This document shows, piece by piece, positions 18,824 through 28,404 of a stretch of DNA of 64,000 bases. Origin of the DNA: DATJKD01 sp963728295 (lineage in GTDB: Bacteria; Pseudomonadota; Gammaproteobacteria; Steroidobacterales; Steroidobacteraceae). The position numbers and the translations under genes were made by a program. The DNA lies in NCBI GenBank assembly GCA_963728295.1, contig CAVSKB010000011.1, positions 124,001 to 188,000 on the forward strand, written 5' to 3'. The notes beneath the pieces are model-generated. The model did not search any database. It saw nothing but the letters and a program-made list of their open reading frames with translations, and was not told the DNA's origin. Every line of letters starts with the position of its first letter. Positions within the stretch are counted from its first letter, which is position 1.

Positions 18824-20298
18824 TCAGGGTTTTCCTTCGATCAACCGATCGGCAACGCGCCACGACCCTCCGCTTACGACCGCAACATGGTCGAGGCTGT
18901 CCCGGCCGAAACCCAGCAATCGCTCGCCATCTGCCCGGACGAAGAGATCTCGCTGGAGCGGCAGCCATTCCTGTCCCCACAGCTCGAGCACCCCGTCGGC
19001 GCGGACGGCGACCTCGAAGTCCTGCTCGGGATCAACATCGCGGCAGGTGTGGCATGCGAGACTGGAACGGTATCGGCCTTCGTACTCGCGAAGGCCTGGC
19101 GCCTTTGCAGGATCGGCCTTCGGAACGGCGTGTGCTTGAGGTCCTGGATAGAGGGCGTCGAGCAAGGCGCGTTTCACGCGAAAGCGCAGGTCATTTCCCT
19201 CGCCATGATTCACGATGAAGAATGCCGATCGTTCCTCGGGTATCAACGTGAGCAGCGAGCTGAATCCGCCGATGTCCCCACCATGCTCGGCGAGCTGTCG
19301 GCCGTTGTCGACATCGAGCTGGAAGGCGTAGCCCCAGCCCGGCACGGCCGGATGAATCGTGGCGTGTTGCGCCCGCATCGACCGCGCCATGGACTCGCTG
19401 AGTATCTGCCGGTCTTTGCAACGCCCATCGGCCAGGTGCAGCATGGCGAAGCGAGCCATATCAGCGGCACTCGCGACGAGCGAAGACGTCGGTGTCGTGA
19501 CGTACCACTCATGCGGAATTGGAGCGGCATGGCCGTCTTCGATCGCATACGGCGTCGCAACACCCTGCTCGTCGCCCCGGCGCTGCATGATCCGGGCGCT
19601 CGTCATGCCGCAGGGCTCGAGGATACGTCGGCGCACGAATTCGTCGTACGGCAGACCTGACGCGTCCTCGATCGCGACCCCAGCCAGGGCGATGCCGTAG
19701 CTCGAGTACGCCGTGTACAGGCCGGGCGCACGATAGCGGACCAGGCGGTTCTTGAGGAATTCGCCCAGCGACGGACGAGGGCCTTTATCGGGGTCGAACT
19801 GCCGGCCGGGGATCTCATCGAGCCCGCTCGTATGCGAAAGCAGGTGTGCCAGCGTGATCGGCGGATACCCTTGCGCAGGCACGGTGAGTTGACGCAGATA
19901 TCGATTGATGTCCTCGTCGAGGCCCAGGTCGCCGCTGTCGACGAGTTGGAGTGCGGCTACGCCGGTGAAGAGCTTGGTCACCGAGGCTATCGGCCAAACC
20001 GTACGCTCGACGTCGACCGCCACGCTTCGTTCCTGGTCCGCCATCCCGTAGCCTTGCGCGTAGATAACCTGGTTGCCGTGTACGAAGACGAACGCGGCAC
20101 CGGGGATTCCCTCGTCGGCCAAGGCACGCCGAATGATCGGATCCACGGCATCTGCAATCGCGGATGCAGTTGGCGCAGAATCCATCGGCTGCTGGCGGCG
20201 GAGCCGGACTCGGCGCTCGAGCTCGTGGAGGAGGGGGAATCACAGGCCACCAGCGCGACGGCCGGGATGATGGCGAGGATCAACAAGCGATCAGCCAT
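18824..20298 (-). CDS. Class C beta-lactamase-fold serine hydrolase, lipoprotein, N-terminal frameshift
   Basis: The catalytic part shows the SxxK motif in IASVTKLFTG, a YSSYG motif for the second catalytic element and HGG (AEHGGDIGGFSS) at the KTG position. A C-terminal lipocalin-like extension (GLREYEGRYRSSLACHT) follows. The 453-aa ORF begins abruptly at 20185. Upstream in another frame lies a lipoprotein signal (MADRLLILAIIPAVALVACD, lipobox LVAC), which the protein needs, so I set the start at 20298 with an indel near 20190. Such enzymes include D-aminopeptidases, esterases and penicillin-binding-like hydrolases; specificity is not predictable. Confidence 0.85.
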
Positions 20299-20435
20299 GC
20301 CACAAGGGTATAGGATCGCGCGGCCAACTGTGAACCAAGCGCTGACCAAACGATACGCGGTGCGTGGCAAGCCAGCGGGTTCCTGACGCCCCGCCGCTCA
20401 GGCGCGTGGAGTGAGTTACCGGTCGGTCGAATGGT

Positions 20436-20486
20436 GCGCCTTAAAGGCGCGCCACACCTGCGGAGTGATGCTTCCGCAGGTGTGGC
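20436..20486 (-). terminator. Terminator hairpins downstream of second PEP-CTERM gene
   Basis: A 13-bp perfect stem (20451-20463 with 20474-20486, 10-base loop) follows the PEP-CTERM stop on the minus strand. A second palindrome (GCGCCTT/AAGGCGC, 20436-20450) comes directly after it. No long T-tract is present. Confidence 0.65.
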
Positions 20487-20493
20487 CGACGAG

Positions 20494-21159
20494 TTAGCGG
20501 CGGTTCCGCTGTTTTCGCCCGTGGGCGAAACTCAGACCCAGCAGACCGAGACTCATCAGGAGCAGCGTGCCCGGCTCCGGCACAGGCGGAGGGGGCGCAT
20601 CCACGTCGACCAGGAAGAACGACTCAGCACCGGCGCTGGCCCCGTCCCAGACGGCGTTGAAGAACACGAGCGCATCGTCCGCGAACGACGAGAGGTCGAT
20701 CGACCCCAACATCCAGTCGCCAAAACCGTTGCCGGCGTTGGAGGCATCGCCGATCAGCGCAGGGCCGGTGAAGTTGTAGATCTCATCGAAGCCACCCGCT
20801 CCGGCCGCACCATCCGCATCGACGAACACGCTGAACAGTTGCAGCGTCTCGCCCGCGTCGCTGTTGGTGTTCACGTCGATAGCGACATTGAAACTCAGGA
20901 ACGGGAACTGGTCGATCGTGTAAGTAGGGCTGTCCTCGTTATACGCGGGGATACTGCCGCCCTGCTTGAAGTTAGTGAAATCGAACCCGTCGGGGTTCTT
21001 GCATTGCGTGCCGGCGATGATGCACGGCGCGCTCGTGCTCTGTGGCCCGAGGCTCTTCGGAAGCGCCGCTGTCAGCGTGAGCGGTACGGCGTGCGCGATG
21101 CTCGCGCCTGCCAGCAAGGTTACGAGGCCAAAGCCAAGTTTGAGTCGAGTGGGTGTCAT
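20494..21159 (-). CDS. PEP-CTERM sorting domain protein
   Basis: The 221-aa protein has a signal peptide (MTPTRLKLGFGLVTLLAGAS), a 150-residue domain rich in Asp, Phe and Gly with one Cys pair (PCIIAGTQC), and a complete intact C-terminal sorting signal VPEPGTLLLMSLGLLGLSFA followed by HGRKQRNRR. It should be processed by an exosortase/EpsH-type enzyme and exposed or released into the extracellular matrix. The central domain is not a recognised family. A sigma-54 promoter lies 80-95 bases upstream. It is divergent from the hybrid histidine kinase. Confidence 0.92.
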   Translation of the reverse strand: MTPTRLKLGFGLVTLLAGASIAHAVPLTLTAALPKSLGPQSTSAPCIIAGTQCKNPDGFDFTNFKQGGSIPAYNEDSPTYTIDQFPFLSFNVAIDVNTNSDAGETLQLFSVFVDADGAAGAGGFDEIYNFTGPALIGDASNAGNGFGDWMLGSIDLSSFADDALVFFNAVWDGASAGAESFFLVDVDAPPPPVPEPGTLLLMSLGLLGLSFAHGRKQRNRR

Positions 21160-21239
21160 GGCACCTCCGTGGCTGAATGTCTGAGCGAAACGTCAGCGCA
21201 GGCCGACGTCCGTGTGGCAACCCGCGATAAGTAAAAGGG

Positions 21240-21255
21240 AGCAAGTACCATGCCA
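21240..21255 (-). promoter_or_regulatory. Sigma-54 (RpoN) promoter of second PEP-CTERM gene
   Basis: Read on the minus strand, TGGCATGGTACTTGCT matches TGGCACG-N4-TTGCW with one mismatch and exact spacing. It points toward the PEP-CTERM start at 21159, predicting a leader of about 70 bases like that of the other PEP-CTERM gene. Confidence 0.82.
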
Positions 21256-21516
21256 ACCCCCAAAATCAGGGGCCTTGAGCGCCCGCTGTGTGATTATGTA
21301 AAGCGGGGTGGGCGGACTTCGTAAAGAACTTCGACAGCTCAACAACCGGCAAAAAATGCAAAAAAGGCGCTACGACGCCAAGATTTGCGCGCGACGGTCG
21401 CAGATTGCTGCCGCATGAGGGCCTCTCCGCTTTACTTAATTCACCCGGATCTTCGGACGACCAGTGGTGAGTCTGTCTGCCTTGACGGGGCTACGCGTGC
21501 GTCGTAAAGCCCTTCC
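21256..21516. other. Divergent intergenic region between PEP-CTERM gene and hybrid kinase
   Basis: No ORF with coding character is visible. It contains two GTAAAG direct repeats about 23 bases apart (21298-21303 and 21321-21326), upstream of the minus-strand sigma-54 site, and a related CCGCTTTACTTAATTC near 21428. These could be activator sites; the evidence is only positional. Confidence 0.4.
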
Positions 21517-23856
21517 ATGTCCGCTGCCGCACTGATCCCGCGGTATGTAACGCTTGTAGCAGGCGCGTATGCGCTCCTCGGCGGTCTCATCTCGTTCGCC
21601 GGGTGGGTGTTCGGCATCACACGACTTGCCGACTGGAATGGCAGCGGCATAGCGATGAAAGCGAACACCGCGCTCGCCGTCTCGGTCGCCGGCGCGGCGC
21701 TGCTAATCGTCGCCGGGTACCCCGCTGCGCGCGGGCTGATCCGCGGGCTGGCGATTTTCGTCGCTGCCGTGGGCGGACTCACGTTGTTCGAGCACATCAC
21801 CGGCTGGTCGCTCGGTATCGACACGTTGTTGTTCGACGAGGCTGCCGGTGCGCCTGCGACGGCCGCCCCTGGAAGAATGGGCCCTCCTGCGGCCACAAGC
21901 CTCCTCCTGCTGGGCGTGGCGCTCATGCTCCTCAGCCGCGGACCGCGTCCTCGAGGGATCGCCGCGGCACTCGGGCTGGTGGTTTTCAGCATCGCCTGGT
22001 TGTCTCTTACGGGCTATGGATACAAGGCGGAAGCGATGTACACGCTACCCCGCCTCACCGGTATCGCGGCGCAGACGGCCAGCATGATCGCTGCGCTCGC
22101 AGTAGGACTGATCGCGTCGATTCCGGATCACGAGCCGCTCGCGACTCTGCGCGCCGACAGCAGCGCGGGAGTTCTGGCGCGGCGACTATTGCCCTTCATC
22201 CTCCTGGTTCCCTTCCTCATCGGTTGGCTGCGTGTGCAGGGCGAGCGCATGGGCCTCTACGATTCCTCGTTCGGCGCTGCCCTGCGCACGCTGGTCGAAA
22301 CGGCCGTGCTCGCGGCATTGACGTTCTGGAGCCTCCGGGCCATTCGATCGCACGAAGACGCGCGCGACAAGCTCGACGATGAGCTGCGCGCGAGCGAACG
22401 CCGCCTGACCGGGACGCTCGAGAGCATTTCAGACGGCCTCATGACGCTCGATCACGAGTGGCGATTCACCTACGTCAATCCCGAAGCGGAGCGGCTTCTC
22501 GGCCGACCCCGTGCGCAGCTTCTGGGGCAAGTAATATGGGATTTCCTTCCCGAGGCGAAGGGCACCCCCATCGAACGCGACTTCCGCCGGGCGGCGGCCG
22601 ATCGGGCGACGCTCGAGATTGAAAGCGTGAATCCGCGTACCGGGCATCACTTTTCAAGTCGAATCCACCCGGCCGCCGATGGCGGCGTGGCGGTGTATTT
22701 TCATGACATCACGCGGCGCAAGCGGGTCGAGAATGCGCTGCGGGATGCGGACCGGCGCAAGGACGAGTTCCTCGCGACACTTGCCCACGAGCTCCGCAAT
22801 CCCCTCGCTCCGATTCGCAATGCCGCCAGGCTGTTGCTGCTGAAGGGTTTGCCTGATCCCCAACTGAGGTGGGGCGCGGAGGTCATCCATCGGCAGGCGG
22901 ACCACATGGGCCGACTTCTCGATGACCTGCTCGACGTGTCGCGCATCTCGCGCGGCCGGCTGGAAATGCGCACGGAGTGGATCGATCTGGGGACGGTCAT
23001 CAACAGCGCCCTCGAGACGAGCCGTCCCGTGATCGACGCACATCGGCAGGAGCTGACGGTCGATCGGCCGCGCGATCCCGTCTACGTAAATGCCGACCCC
23101 GTGCGGCTGGCCCAGGTGTTCTCGAACCTGGTCAACAATGCCGCGAAGTTCATGGACGCCGGCGGCCAAATCAGGTTCAGCGCGGGGCGGCAGGGGAATG
23201 AGGCCGTCATCTCGATCAAGGACCGGGGGGTGGGGCTGGCAGCGGGAATGCTGCCGCATATCTTCGAGATCTTCTGGCAGGCTTCGCCTGCGCTCGAGCG
23301 CTCGCACGGCGGCCTGGGCGTGGGGCTATCGCTCGCGCGGGGAATCGTCGAGCTGCACGGCGGCCGTATCGAAGCGCGCAGCCAGGGCCTCGGGCACGGC
23401 AGCGAATTCATCGTATACCTTCCCGTGGCGAGCGACCCAGCGCAGACGCCGGCCGCGCGGCCCGATGAGCTCCTGCAGGGCGGCAAGGTTCGGCGGGTCC
23501 TGATCGTCGACGATGTGAAGGACAATGCCGACAGCCTCGCCGAGTTGCTCAAGACTCTCGGACACGACGTACACGCGGTCTACGGTGGGGCGGAAGCCAT
23601 CGCAGCTGCGAACAGGCTGCGCCCGGACGCAGTACTGCTCGACATCGGCATGCCCGATATCGATGGCTTGCAGGTTTGCACGCATTTGCGACGGCAGCCG
23701 TGGGGCCAGTCGATATTGATCGTTGCCATGACCGGATGGGGTCAGGAAGGCGATCGTGCCCGCACCGAAGAGGCGGGCTTCGATCATCATCTCATCAAGC
23801 CCGCGGAACTGAGCGCGCTCACCAGGCTGCTGCACGCGGAGAACCGCAGTCATTAA
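21517..23856 (+). CDS. Membrane-bound hybrid sensor histidine kinase (TM - PAS - HisKA - HATPase - REC)
   Basis: The 779-aa protein has about seven to eight hydrophobic spans in residues 1-270, then a PAS domain (GTLESISDGLMTLDHEWRFT, VNPEAERLLGRPR). HisKA follows with His424 in FLATLAHELRNPLAP, and an HATPase domain has FSNLVNNAAKF, IKDRGVGLAAGML and GGLGVGLSLARGIVELHGG. A C-terminal receiver domain carries phospho-acceptor Asp709 in AVLLDIGMPDIDG. The signal and output partner are unknown; there is no adjacent response regulator with a DNA-binding domain. It is divergent from a PEP-CTERM gene, which may or may not be related. Confidence 0.92.
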   Translation: MSAAALIPRYVTLVAGAYALLGGLISFAGWVFGITRLADWNGSGIAMKANTALAVSVAGAALLIVAGYPAARGLIRGLAIFVAAVGGLTLFEHITGWSLGIDTLLFDEAAGAPATAAPGRMGPPAATSLLLLGVALMLLSRGPRPRGIAAALGLVVFSIAWLSLTGYGYKAEAMYTLPRLTGIAAQTASMIAALAVGLIASIPDHEPLATLRADSSAGVLARRLLPFILLVPFLIGWLRVQGERMGLYDSSFGAALRTLVETAVLAALTFWSLRAIRSHEDARDKLDDELRASERRLTGTLESISDGLMTLDHEWRFTYVNPEAERLLGRPRAQLLGQVIWDFLPEAKGTPIERDFRRAAADRATLEIESVNPRTGHHFSSRIHPAADGGVAVYFHDITRRKRVENALRDADRRKDEFLATLAHELRNPLAPIRNAARLLLLKGLPDPQLRWGAEVIHRQADHMGRLLDDLLDVSRISRGRLEMRTEWIDLGTVINSALETSRPVIDAHRQELTVDRPRDPVYVNADPVRLAQVFSNLVNNAAKFMDAGGQIRFSAGRQGNEAVISIKDRGVGLAAGMLPHIFEIFWQASPALERSHGGLGVGLSLARGIVELHGGRIEARSQGLGHGSEFIVYLPVASDPAQTPAARPDELLQGGKVRRVLIVDDVKDNADSLAELLKTLGHDVHAVYGGAEAIAAANRLRPDAVLLDIGMPDIDGLQVCTHLRRQPWGQSILIVAMTGWGQEGDRARTEEAGFDHHLIKPAELSALTRLLHAENRSH

Positions 23857-23859
23857 AAA

Positions 23860-23889
23860 AACCGCGCCGCCTGTTCGGGCGGCGCGGTT
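23860..23889 (-). terminator. Rho-independent terminator for the OmpA/DUF4398 gene
   Basis: A 12-bp stem (AACCGCGCCGCC at 23860-23871, GGCGGCGCGGTT at 23878-23889) has a 6-base loop. The run of A at 23855-23861 becomes a T-tract on the minus strand, so it terminates the minus-strand gene ending at 23916. It also directly follows the kinase stop. Confidence 0.85.
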
Positions 23890-23915
23890 GTCGACACGGC
23901 GATTTCGCGGGGCTG

Positions 23916-24788
23916 CTAGGGACTCGAGGCGGTGCGGCGTGCACTCTCCACGAAACCGCCTTTCGCATCCGAGAGCACGACCTCGACGCGACGATTCTGC
24001 TCACGCCCGGCGGACGTGTCATTGGTCGCTACCGGGTACGACTCACCAAAGCCTGTGATCTCGAGCCGATCGATGCCGATGCCGCGCATCTGGAGTGCGG
24101 CAGCCACCGCGGCCGCGCGTCGCTCGGACAGCCCCTGGTTCATGGCATCGGAGCCGACATTGTCAGTGTGTCCCTCGATGATCGCCCGTGTCTCTAGGTT
24201 CTGGCCCAGATAGGCCGCCAGCTTGTCCAGGAGCAGTTGCGCGCCCGGCTTCAGAGTCGAGCCGCCGGTATCGAACAGCATGTCGCCGAACGTCAGTACG
24301 ACGCCGCGAGCCGTTTCCTGAGCCTCCTCGACCTGACGCCACGCCTCGGCGGCATCGGCCTGTGCCAAGGCCGCGTCTGCCTTTGCCTTTTCCGCTTCGA
24401 GCTGGGCTTGGGCAACGTCACGCTCCCGGGCCTCGAGCAAGGCGGCGTTGCGTTGCGCCTCGGCGCTCTCCGTGTCCTGCCTTGCCTTCGCTTCATTGAG
24501 CTTGGCTTCGGCGATCGCCGCCTGTTGCTCGGCGACATAGGCCAGGTGCGCGACCTCCGAGTCCGGTTCGTTTTCGCGGACTGCCTCCTCAGCCTTGCGC
24601 AGAGTCTCCTGGGCTGCGTTCAGTTCTGCGCTCGCGAGCGTGGACGAATCCGGCATGCTCGCGACCTTCTCTACCGCGTCACGAGCACGCTCCAGTTCGG
24701 GCGTGGTTGTGGGGGAGCTCGCGCAAGCGGCCAAGATGGCCAGCGCGCCGATGCTCAACGTCGTGAGCCAATTGCGTTGGGTCCTCAT
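23916..24788 (-). CDS. OmpA-family lipoprotein with DUF4398 domain
   Basis: The 290-aa protein has a lipoprotein signal (lipobox LAAC within ALAILAACASSP). A helical, coiled-coil-like DUF4398 region of about 120 residues follows (ELERARDAVEKVASMPDSS to LEAEKAKADAALAQADAAEA). The C-terminal OmpA domain (FGDMLFDTGGSTLKPGAQLL, IIEGHTDNVGSDAMNQGLSE, REQNRRVEVVL) should bind peptidoglycan. It probably tethers the outer membrane to the cell wall. A short DUF4398 lipoprotein gene lies immediately upstream on the same strand, suggesting a two-gene unit. Confidence 0.92.
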   Translation of the reverse strand: MRTQRNWLTTLSIGALAILAACASSPTTTPELERARDAVEKVASMPDSSTLASAELNAAQETLRKAEEAVRENEPDSEVAHLAYVAEQQAAIAEAKLNEAKARQDTESAEAQRNAALLEARERDVAQAQLEAEKAKADAALAQADAAEAWRQVEEAQETARGVVLTFGDMLFDTGGSTLKPGAQLLLDKLAAYLGQNLETRAIIEGHTDNVGSDAMNQGLSERRAAAVAAALQMRGIGIDRLEITGFGESYPVATNDTSAGREQNRRVEVVLSDAKGGFVESARRTASSP

Positions 24789-24807
24789 GATTCTCTCCTT
24801 TCAGCCG

Positions 24808-25193
24808 TCAAGGCGTGGCCGAGCCAGGCTTGGGTCGGTTCGCCTCGTCTCGAAGCGCGTCCACGCCTTCCTGGTTCTCTACCGCTGCACGCTCCGCTTT
24901 TGCGGCTGCAGTATTCGCGATAGCGAGCTTGGCGTTGACCGATGCCTCATCGGCGTACCGTTGGGCGTCGGCGTCCTTGTGCGCCTTGTCGGCGTCTTCG
25001 GCCAGCCGCAGGCGTTCCTGCGCTGTCTCGAGGTCCTTGCCCGCGAATTCCCCCGCACCGGATTGCTCGGCCTGCGTGACGAGCGCTTTCGCCGCTTCGA
25101 TTTCAGGGTTTGGATCTGGCACCGACGCGCAGGCCCCAAGTGCCGCGGCTGCGATGCAGATTGCGATGCTGCTAATGTTCCGGTACGTTTCAT
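24808..25193 (-). CDS. Short DUF4398 lipoprotein, frameshifted near its start
   Basis: The mature part has lipobox-like LGAC (AAAALGACASVPDPN) and a helical DUF4398 segment (EIEAAKALVTQAEQSGAGEF, LETAQERLRLAEDADKAHKD). In its frame it is read through from the upstream iron-permease ORF, but a good start exists in another frame: GGAGGGCCGGAA before ATG at 25193 (MKRTGTLA). One indel around 25165-25185 would join them into a lipoprotein of about 128 residues. It lies 19 bases upstream of the OmpA/DUF4398 gene, so the two probably act together in the envelope. Confidence 0.72.
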
Positions 25194-25316
25194 TTCCGGC
25201 CCTCCGGCTCAGGATGCGGGCATCGTGGCAGCGCTCGGGTATTCCGTCGGTGATGTTCGCGCCGGTCCGTAGGAGCCCACCGCCCAACCGCGCGTACGCA
25301 GTCCGTCGTCTTTGTC

Positions 25317-25764
25317 TTACAGGGAAGCGGCGCTCTGCGCTCGCCGGGCTCAACGGCGCCGTGACCATTGCGCTCGCGGTGGCCGCACCGTCCTCTGCAT
25401 CGGTCACCGGGTCCCCGGTGCAGATGCGTTTGAACTCCGCTTCCAATCGCTTGAGTTGCTGGTCACTCAGACGATCGAGGTCGATCATGCTGTTGCGGGC
25501 TCCGCGGGTCGCCTTCAGCAACTCGTCGATCTTGAGATGCAATGCCTTGGTGTCGCGATTCTGCGTGTTCTGAATCAGGAACACGATCAGGAACGTCACG
25601 ATCGTGGTCATCGTATTGATGAACAGCTGATGGCCGTTCGACCATCCGAACCTGGGACCCAGCGCCGCCCAGACGAGGATCATCAGGAGTGCAAGGCCGA
25701 ACGAGTACGAAGACCCGACGATCTCCGCCGTCTTTGCCGCAAATTTACGGAAATTCCACGTCAT
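25317..25764 (-). CDS. Low-affinity iron permease family membrane protein
   Basis: The N-terminal 115 residues match the family closely: FRKFAAKTAEIVGSSYSFGL, two membrane spans (LALLMILVWAALGP, TMTTIVTFLIVFLIQNTQN), then LHLKIDELLKATRGARN and DLDRLSDQQLKRLEAEF. Beyond about residue 120 the reading frame loses family character and runs into the downstream DUF4398 gene, giving a 318-aa ORF that I do not accept as one protein. A one-base shift would place a stop at 25317-25319, which I use as the end; the true end is uncertain. The name derives from yeast Fet4-like proteins; iron transport by bacterial members is not well proven. Confidence 0.8.
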
Positions 25765-25836
25765 ACGATCATGCGCTCGCCATGAGGATGCCCCGCTCGC
25801 TGGAGAAAGTCTAGGACGGCAGGGCGCCGCCCCATG

Positions 25837-26409
25837 TCATCCAAAAGCCACTCTTCCTGTAGGCGATGCGAGCGTGCGAAAGGTGATCGAGTAGCGCAGC
25901 TCGCGCGTGGGCGAGATCGCATGCTGCCAGTGCCACCGTGCGGGCCCACGCATGGCATACGCGGAGCGAGGCTCCAGATCGAGCTTGAGCGCGGTACGGT
26001 CATTCTTGCGATGCGGATAGGGCCGGAAGCGCATGCGCGCGAATCCGAGCAGCGAGACCCCACCGACGACGCCGAAGTCCGGCACGTCCCGATGCCAGCC
26101 GAGCGGGGTGCCCGGCTGGTACTCCGCCACGAGCGCGTGATGGACCGACTGTGCCGGGACGCGCATCAGTGCGGCGATTCGCTCGCGGAGCGGGTGCAGG
26201 AACTCCGGAATCGGACCCGCCGGGCGCAGCTCCTGGCTGCTGAAGTCGTAGCTGCCCCCAAAGCTCACGATGCGACGGCGGGCGGTGTACTGGAGGTACT
26301 GCGCCTCCTTCAGAGGCAGCGCACGCACGACGTTCAGCAGTTCGGCTTCCTCTGCAGAACTCACGAACTCCGGCTGATAGATGAATCCCTCGGGCGGCTG
26401 TGGCAGCAC
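25837..26409 (-). CDS. AlkB-like 2-oxoglutarate/Fe(II) dioxygenase
   Basis: The 190-aa protein has the HxD metal motif in GTPLGWHRDVPDFG, the distal His in RWHWQHAISPTRELRYSITF with the 2-oxoglutarate-binding Arg, and the substrate-loop region RRRIVSFGGSYDFSS. AlkB-family enzymes remove alkyl groups from DNA or RNA bases or act on proteins; this shorter type belongs to the ALKBH-like branch whose substrate is not settled. It is followed on the same strand by nothing closely coupled; the DUF885 gene upstream ends 19 bases away, so cotranscription is possible. Confidence 0.87.
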   Translation of the reverse strand: MLPQPPEGFIYQPEFVSSAEEAELLNVVRALPLKEAQYLQYTARRRIVSFGGSYDFSSQELRPAGPIPEFLHPLRERIAALMRVPAQSVHHALVAEYQPGTPLGWHRDVPDFGVVGGVSLLGFARMRFRPYPHRKNDRTALKLDLEPRSAYAMRGPARWHWQHAISPTRELRYSITFRTLASPTGRVAFG

Positions 26410-26428
26410 CAGTACATGTCCCTCCTGG

Positions 26429-28185
26429 TCATTTGCCCCCGCGCGCTATCCACCGGTCGAGCTTTGCATCGAGGGCGGCGAAGGGCAGCATCCCGTCCTC
26501 CAGCATCAGCTGATGGAATGCACGCACGTCGAACCGATCGCCCAGCTGCTGCTCGGCACGTGCACGCATCCTCGCCCACTGCATGCCGCCCATCGGATAT
26601 GCGAGCACGAACCCGGGCAGGCCGGAGATCGTTGCCACGGATTGTGCGGCCCGCCCGGGGGGCCGCATCGGCATGGCCTTCTTCAGATACTCGATGGCCT
26701 GGTCGGGGGTCCAGCCTTTCACCTGCATCCCCAGGTCAACCACCATCATCGGCGAGATCGAGCCCATCAGGCCGCCGATGTACTCGTAGTCGGAGTCGTA
26801 GAGGCCGATCTCGCGCGCGAAGTCCTCCGCGTACGTTGCCCAGCCCTCGCCGGGGCCGCTGAAGAAGAGCAGGCGCGCGGCCGGGTGCAGGTTCTTGCGG
26901 CCATGCTCGGCGAGAAACGCGATCTGCAGATGATGCCCCGGAAGCGTTTCGTGCAGGATCACACCCTGCAGAGACGCTCGGTACAGGTCCTGAACCACGT
27001 TTCGGTAAAGATAGGTCGCGGGACGGCTGCCATCATCGGCCGCGGGCAGGTACTGGCCACCCGGTGCGGATGCCTGCTGAAATTCCGGAAACGGCTCCAG
27101 CACCACCTTGCCGGCGGGCGGCGTCAAGACGATCTTCGGCCCCGCGGCGTAGGCCCGGTCGATCGTCGCCTGCGTGTACGCGCGGACTTCCTCCGGTGTC
27201 GAGAAGCGGTTGCGGGGATCCGCCTTCATGAGCTCGGCAAGCGTGTCCCAGTCCTTCGCCTTGTCACCGTAGATCGCTTTGCCCAGCCGCAGCGCGGTCG
27301 CCTGTTCCTCGGCAACCTTCGCAACTGCAACGTCGAACTGTGCGACGGGATCGGCGTCGAGCGTGACGGTTGAGAAGATGAGCGCGCGATAGCACTGGCG
27401 ACCGTCAGGGTGAGACTCGATCGAGACCGACGTGCGCGCCTTCTGCAGGTACCATCCCGCAGGTACGAGCGATAGCGCTCCAGCGCCGGCCACAACGTGT
27501 CCTTGATCGCGCCGCCCCACGCTACGGCAAACGCGGGCGCCTTGTCACGGTCGACGACCTGCATGAAGGCGGACTTTTCGGGCGTTCCAGCGAGCAGCTC
27601 GTCGAGCTGCGCGATGGTCGACTTCACGGTCACCTGGGTCGCCGAGTAACCGAGACGCTGGCCTTCCTTCAGGTTCGCGATCTCCTGATCGATCCAGGTT
27701 CCGAACTTGCGCCAGCGCGTCAGCGCCTGTGCCCGCGCGTCGTCGGTTCCGAGGGGCTGGATCGATGCGATCTGTGCCAGCCCTGCCTGCCAGCCGAACG
27801 CCGATACGCTCCAGAGCTCTTCACGGCATATCTCGGTCGCTGCATCCTCCTGCACCGCGTGCCTGAGAAATTGCCAGGTCACCCACTCGGCTTGATCGGC
27901 AAAGGCATCGGGCTTGATGCGCTCGAGCTCCGTCGCCATGCCCTTCAGCGAGGCATGCCATTGAGCGAGCTCAGCCGGGGCGTTGATGTCCACGCCGTCG
28001 TGCCGCTCCATCGGCAGCCCGCTGAAGGCATAGGAGATGGGAAACCTGGTCCGATACTCGGCGACGAAGCGGTCCGCGAGTGCGTTCACGCGTGCGCGGT
28101 CGTCAGTCGCTTCAGCAGCCGGAGCTCCCGAGGGAAACGCTGCCGAGCAGACGACAATCAGCAGGGCGATATCACGCATACGCAT
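26429..28185 (-). CDS. Secreted DUF885 metallopeptidase-like protein, one frameshift
   Basis: A signal peptide (MRMRDIALLIVVCSAAFPSG) starts the ORF at 28185. The C-terminal half carries the zinc motif HETLPGHH and the third ligand region GEGWATYAEDFA, characteristic of DUF885 proteins. The frame switches near 27452, between RYRSYLRDG and WYLQKARTS, where homologues are continuous, so one indel splits a gene of about 585 codons. DUF885 proteins are gluzincin-type putative peptidases of the periplasm with few studied members. Confidence 0.87.
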
Positions 28186-28212
28186 GGCTGGACTCTCCGG
28201 AGCAGACGATGC

Positions 28213-28404
28213 CTATTTGAGTTTGCTGGTGAAGCGATAGACGGCGATCAACACCCCGAAGCCGAGATACATCCCCAGCATAGCCACCAGCAACAGCAGG
28301 GCCAGCTGGCCGGTGATGTAGCCCAGGAATGCGGCTGCGAAGATTCCGACGGCGAGACCTACGAAGATTACCGCGAACAGGGACACTGCCTTGAGTGTGG
28401 TCAT
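28213..28404 (-). CDS. Small two-span membrane protein
   Basis: The 63-aa protein (MTTLKAVSLFAVIFVGLAVG, then ITGQLALLLLVAMLGMYLGF) is almost wholly hydrophobic with two predicted spans and a short basic tail (RFTSKLK). Its ATG overlaps the stop of the upstream acyltransferase frame (ATGA, 28401-28404), indicating coupling. No family was recognised. The ORF can be extended upstream to 28461, but the overlap favours this start. Confidence 0.6.
   Translation of the reverse strand: MTTLKAVSLFAVIFVGLAVGIFAAAFLGYITGQLALLLLVAMLGMYLGFGVLIAVYRFTSKLK

Noticed and set aside
24808..25764. A novel iron permease-lipoprotein fusion
   Set aside because: The linker region lacks coding character, and a ribosome site plus ATG for the lipoprotein exist in another frame; an indel is simpler.
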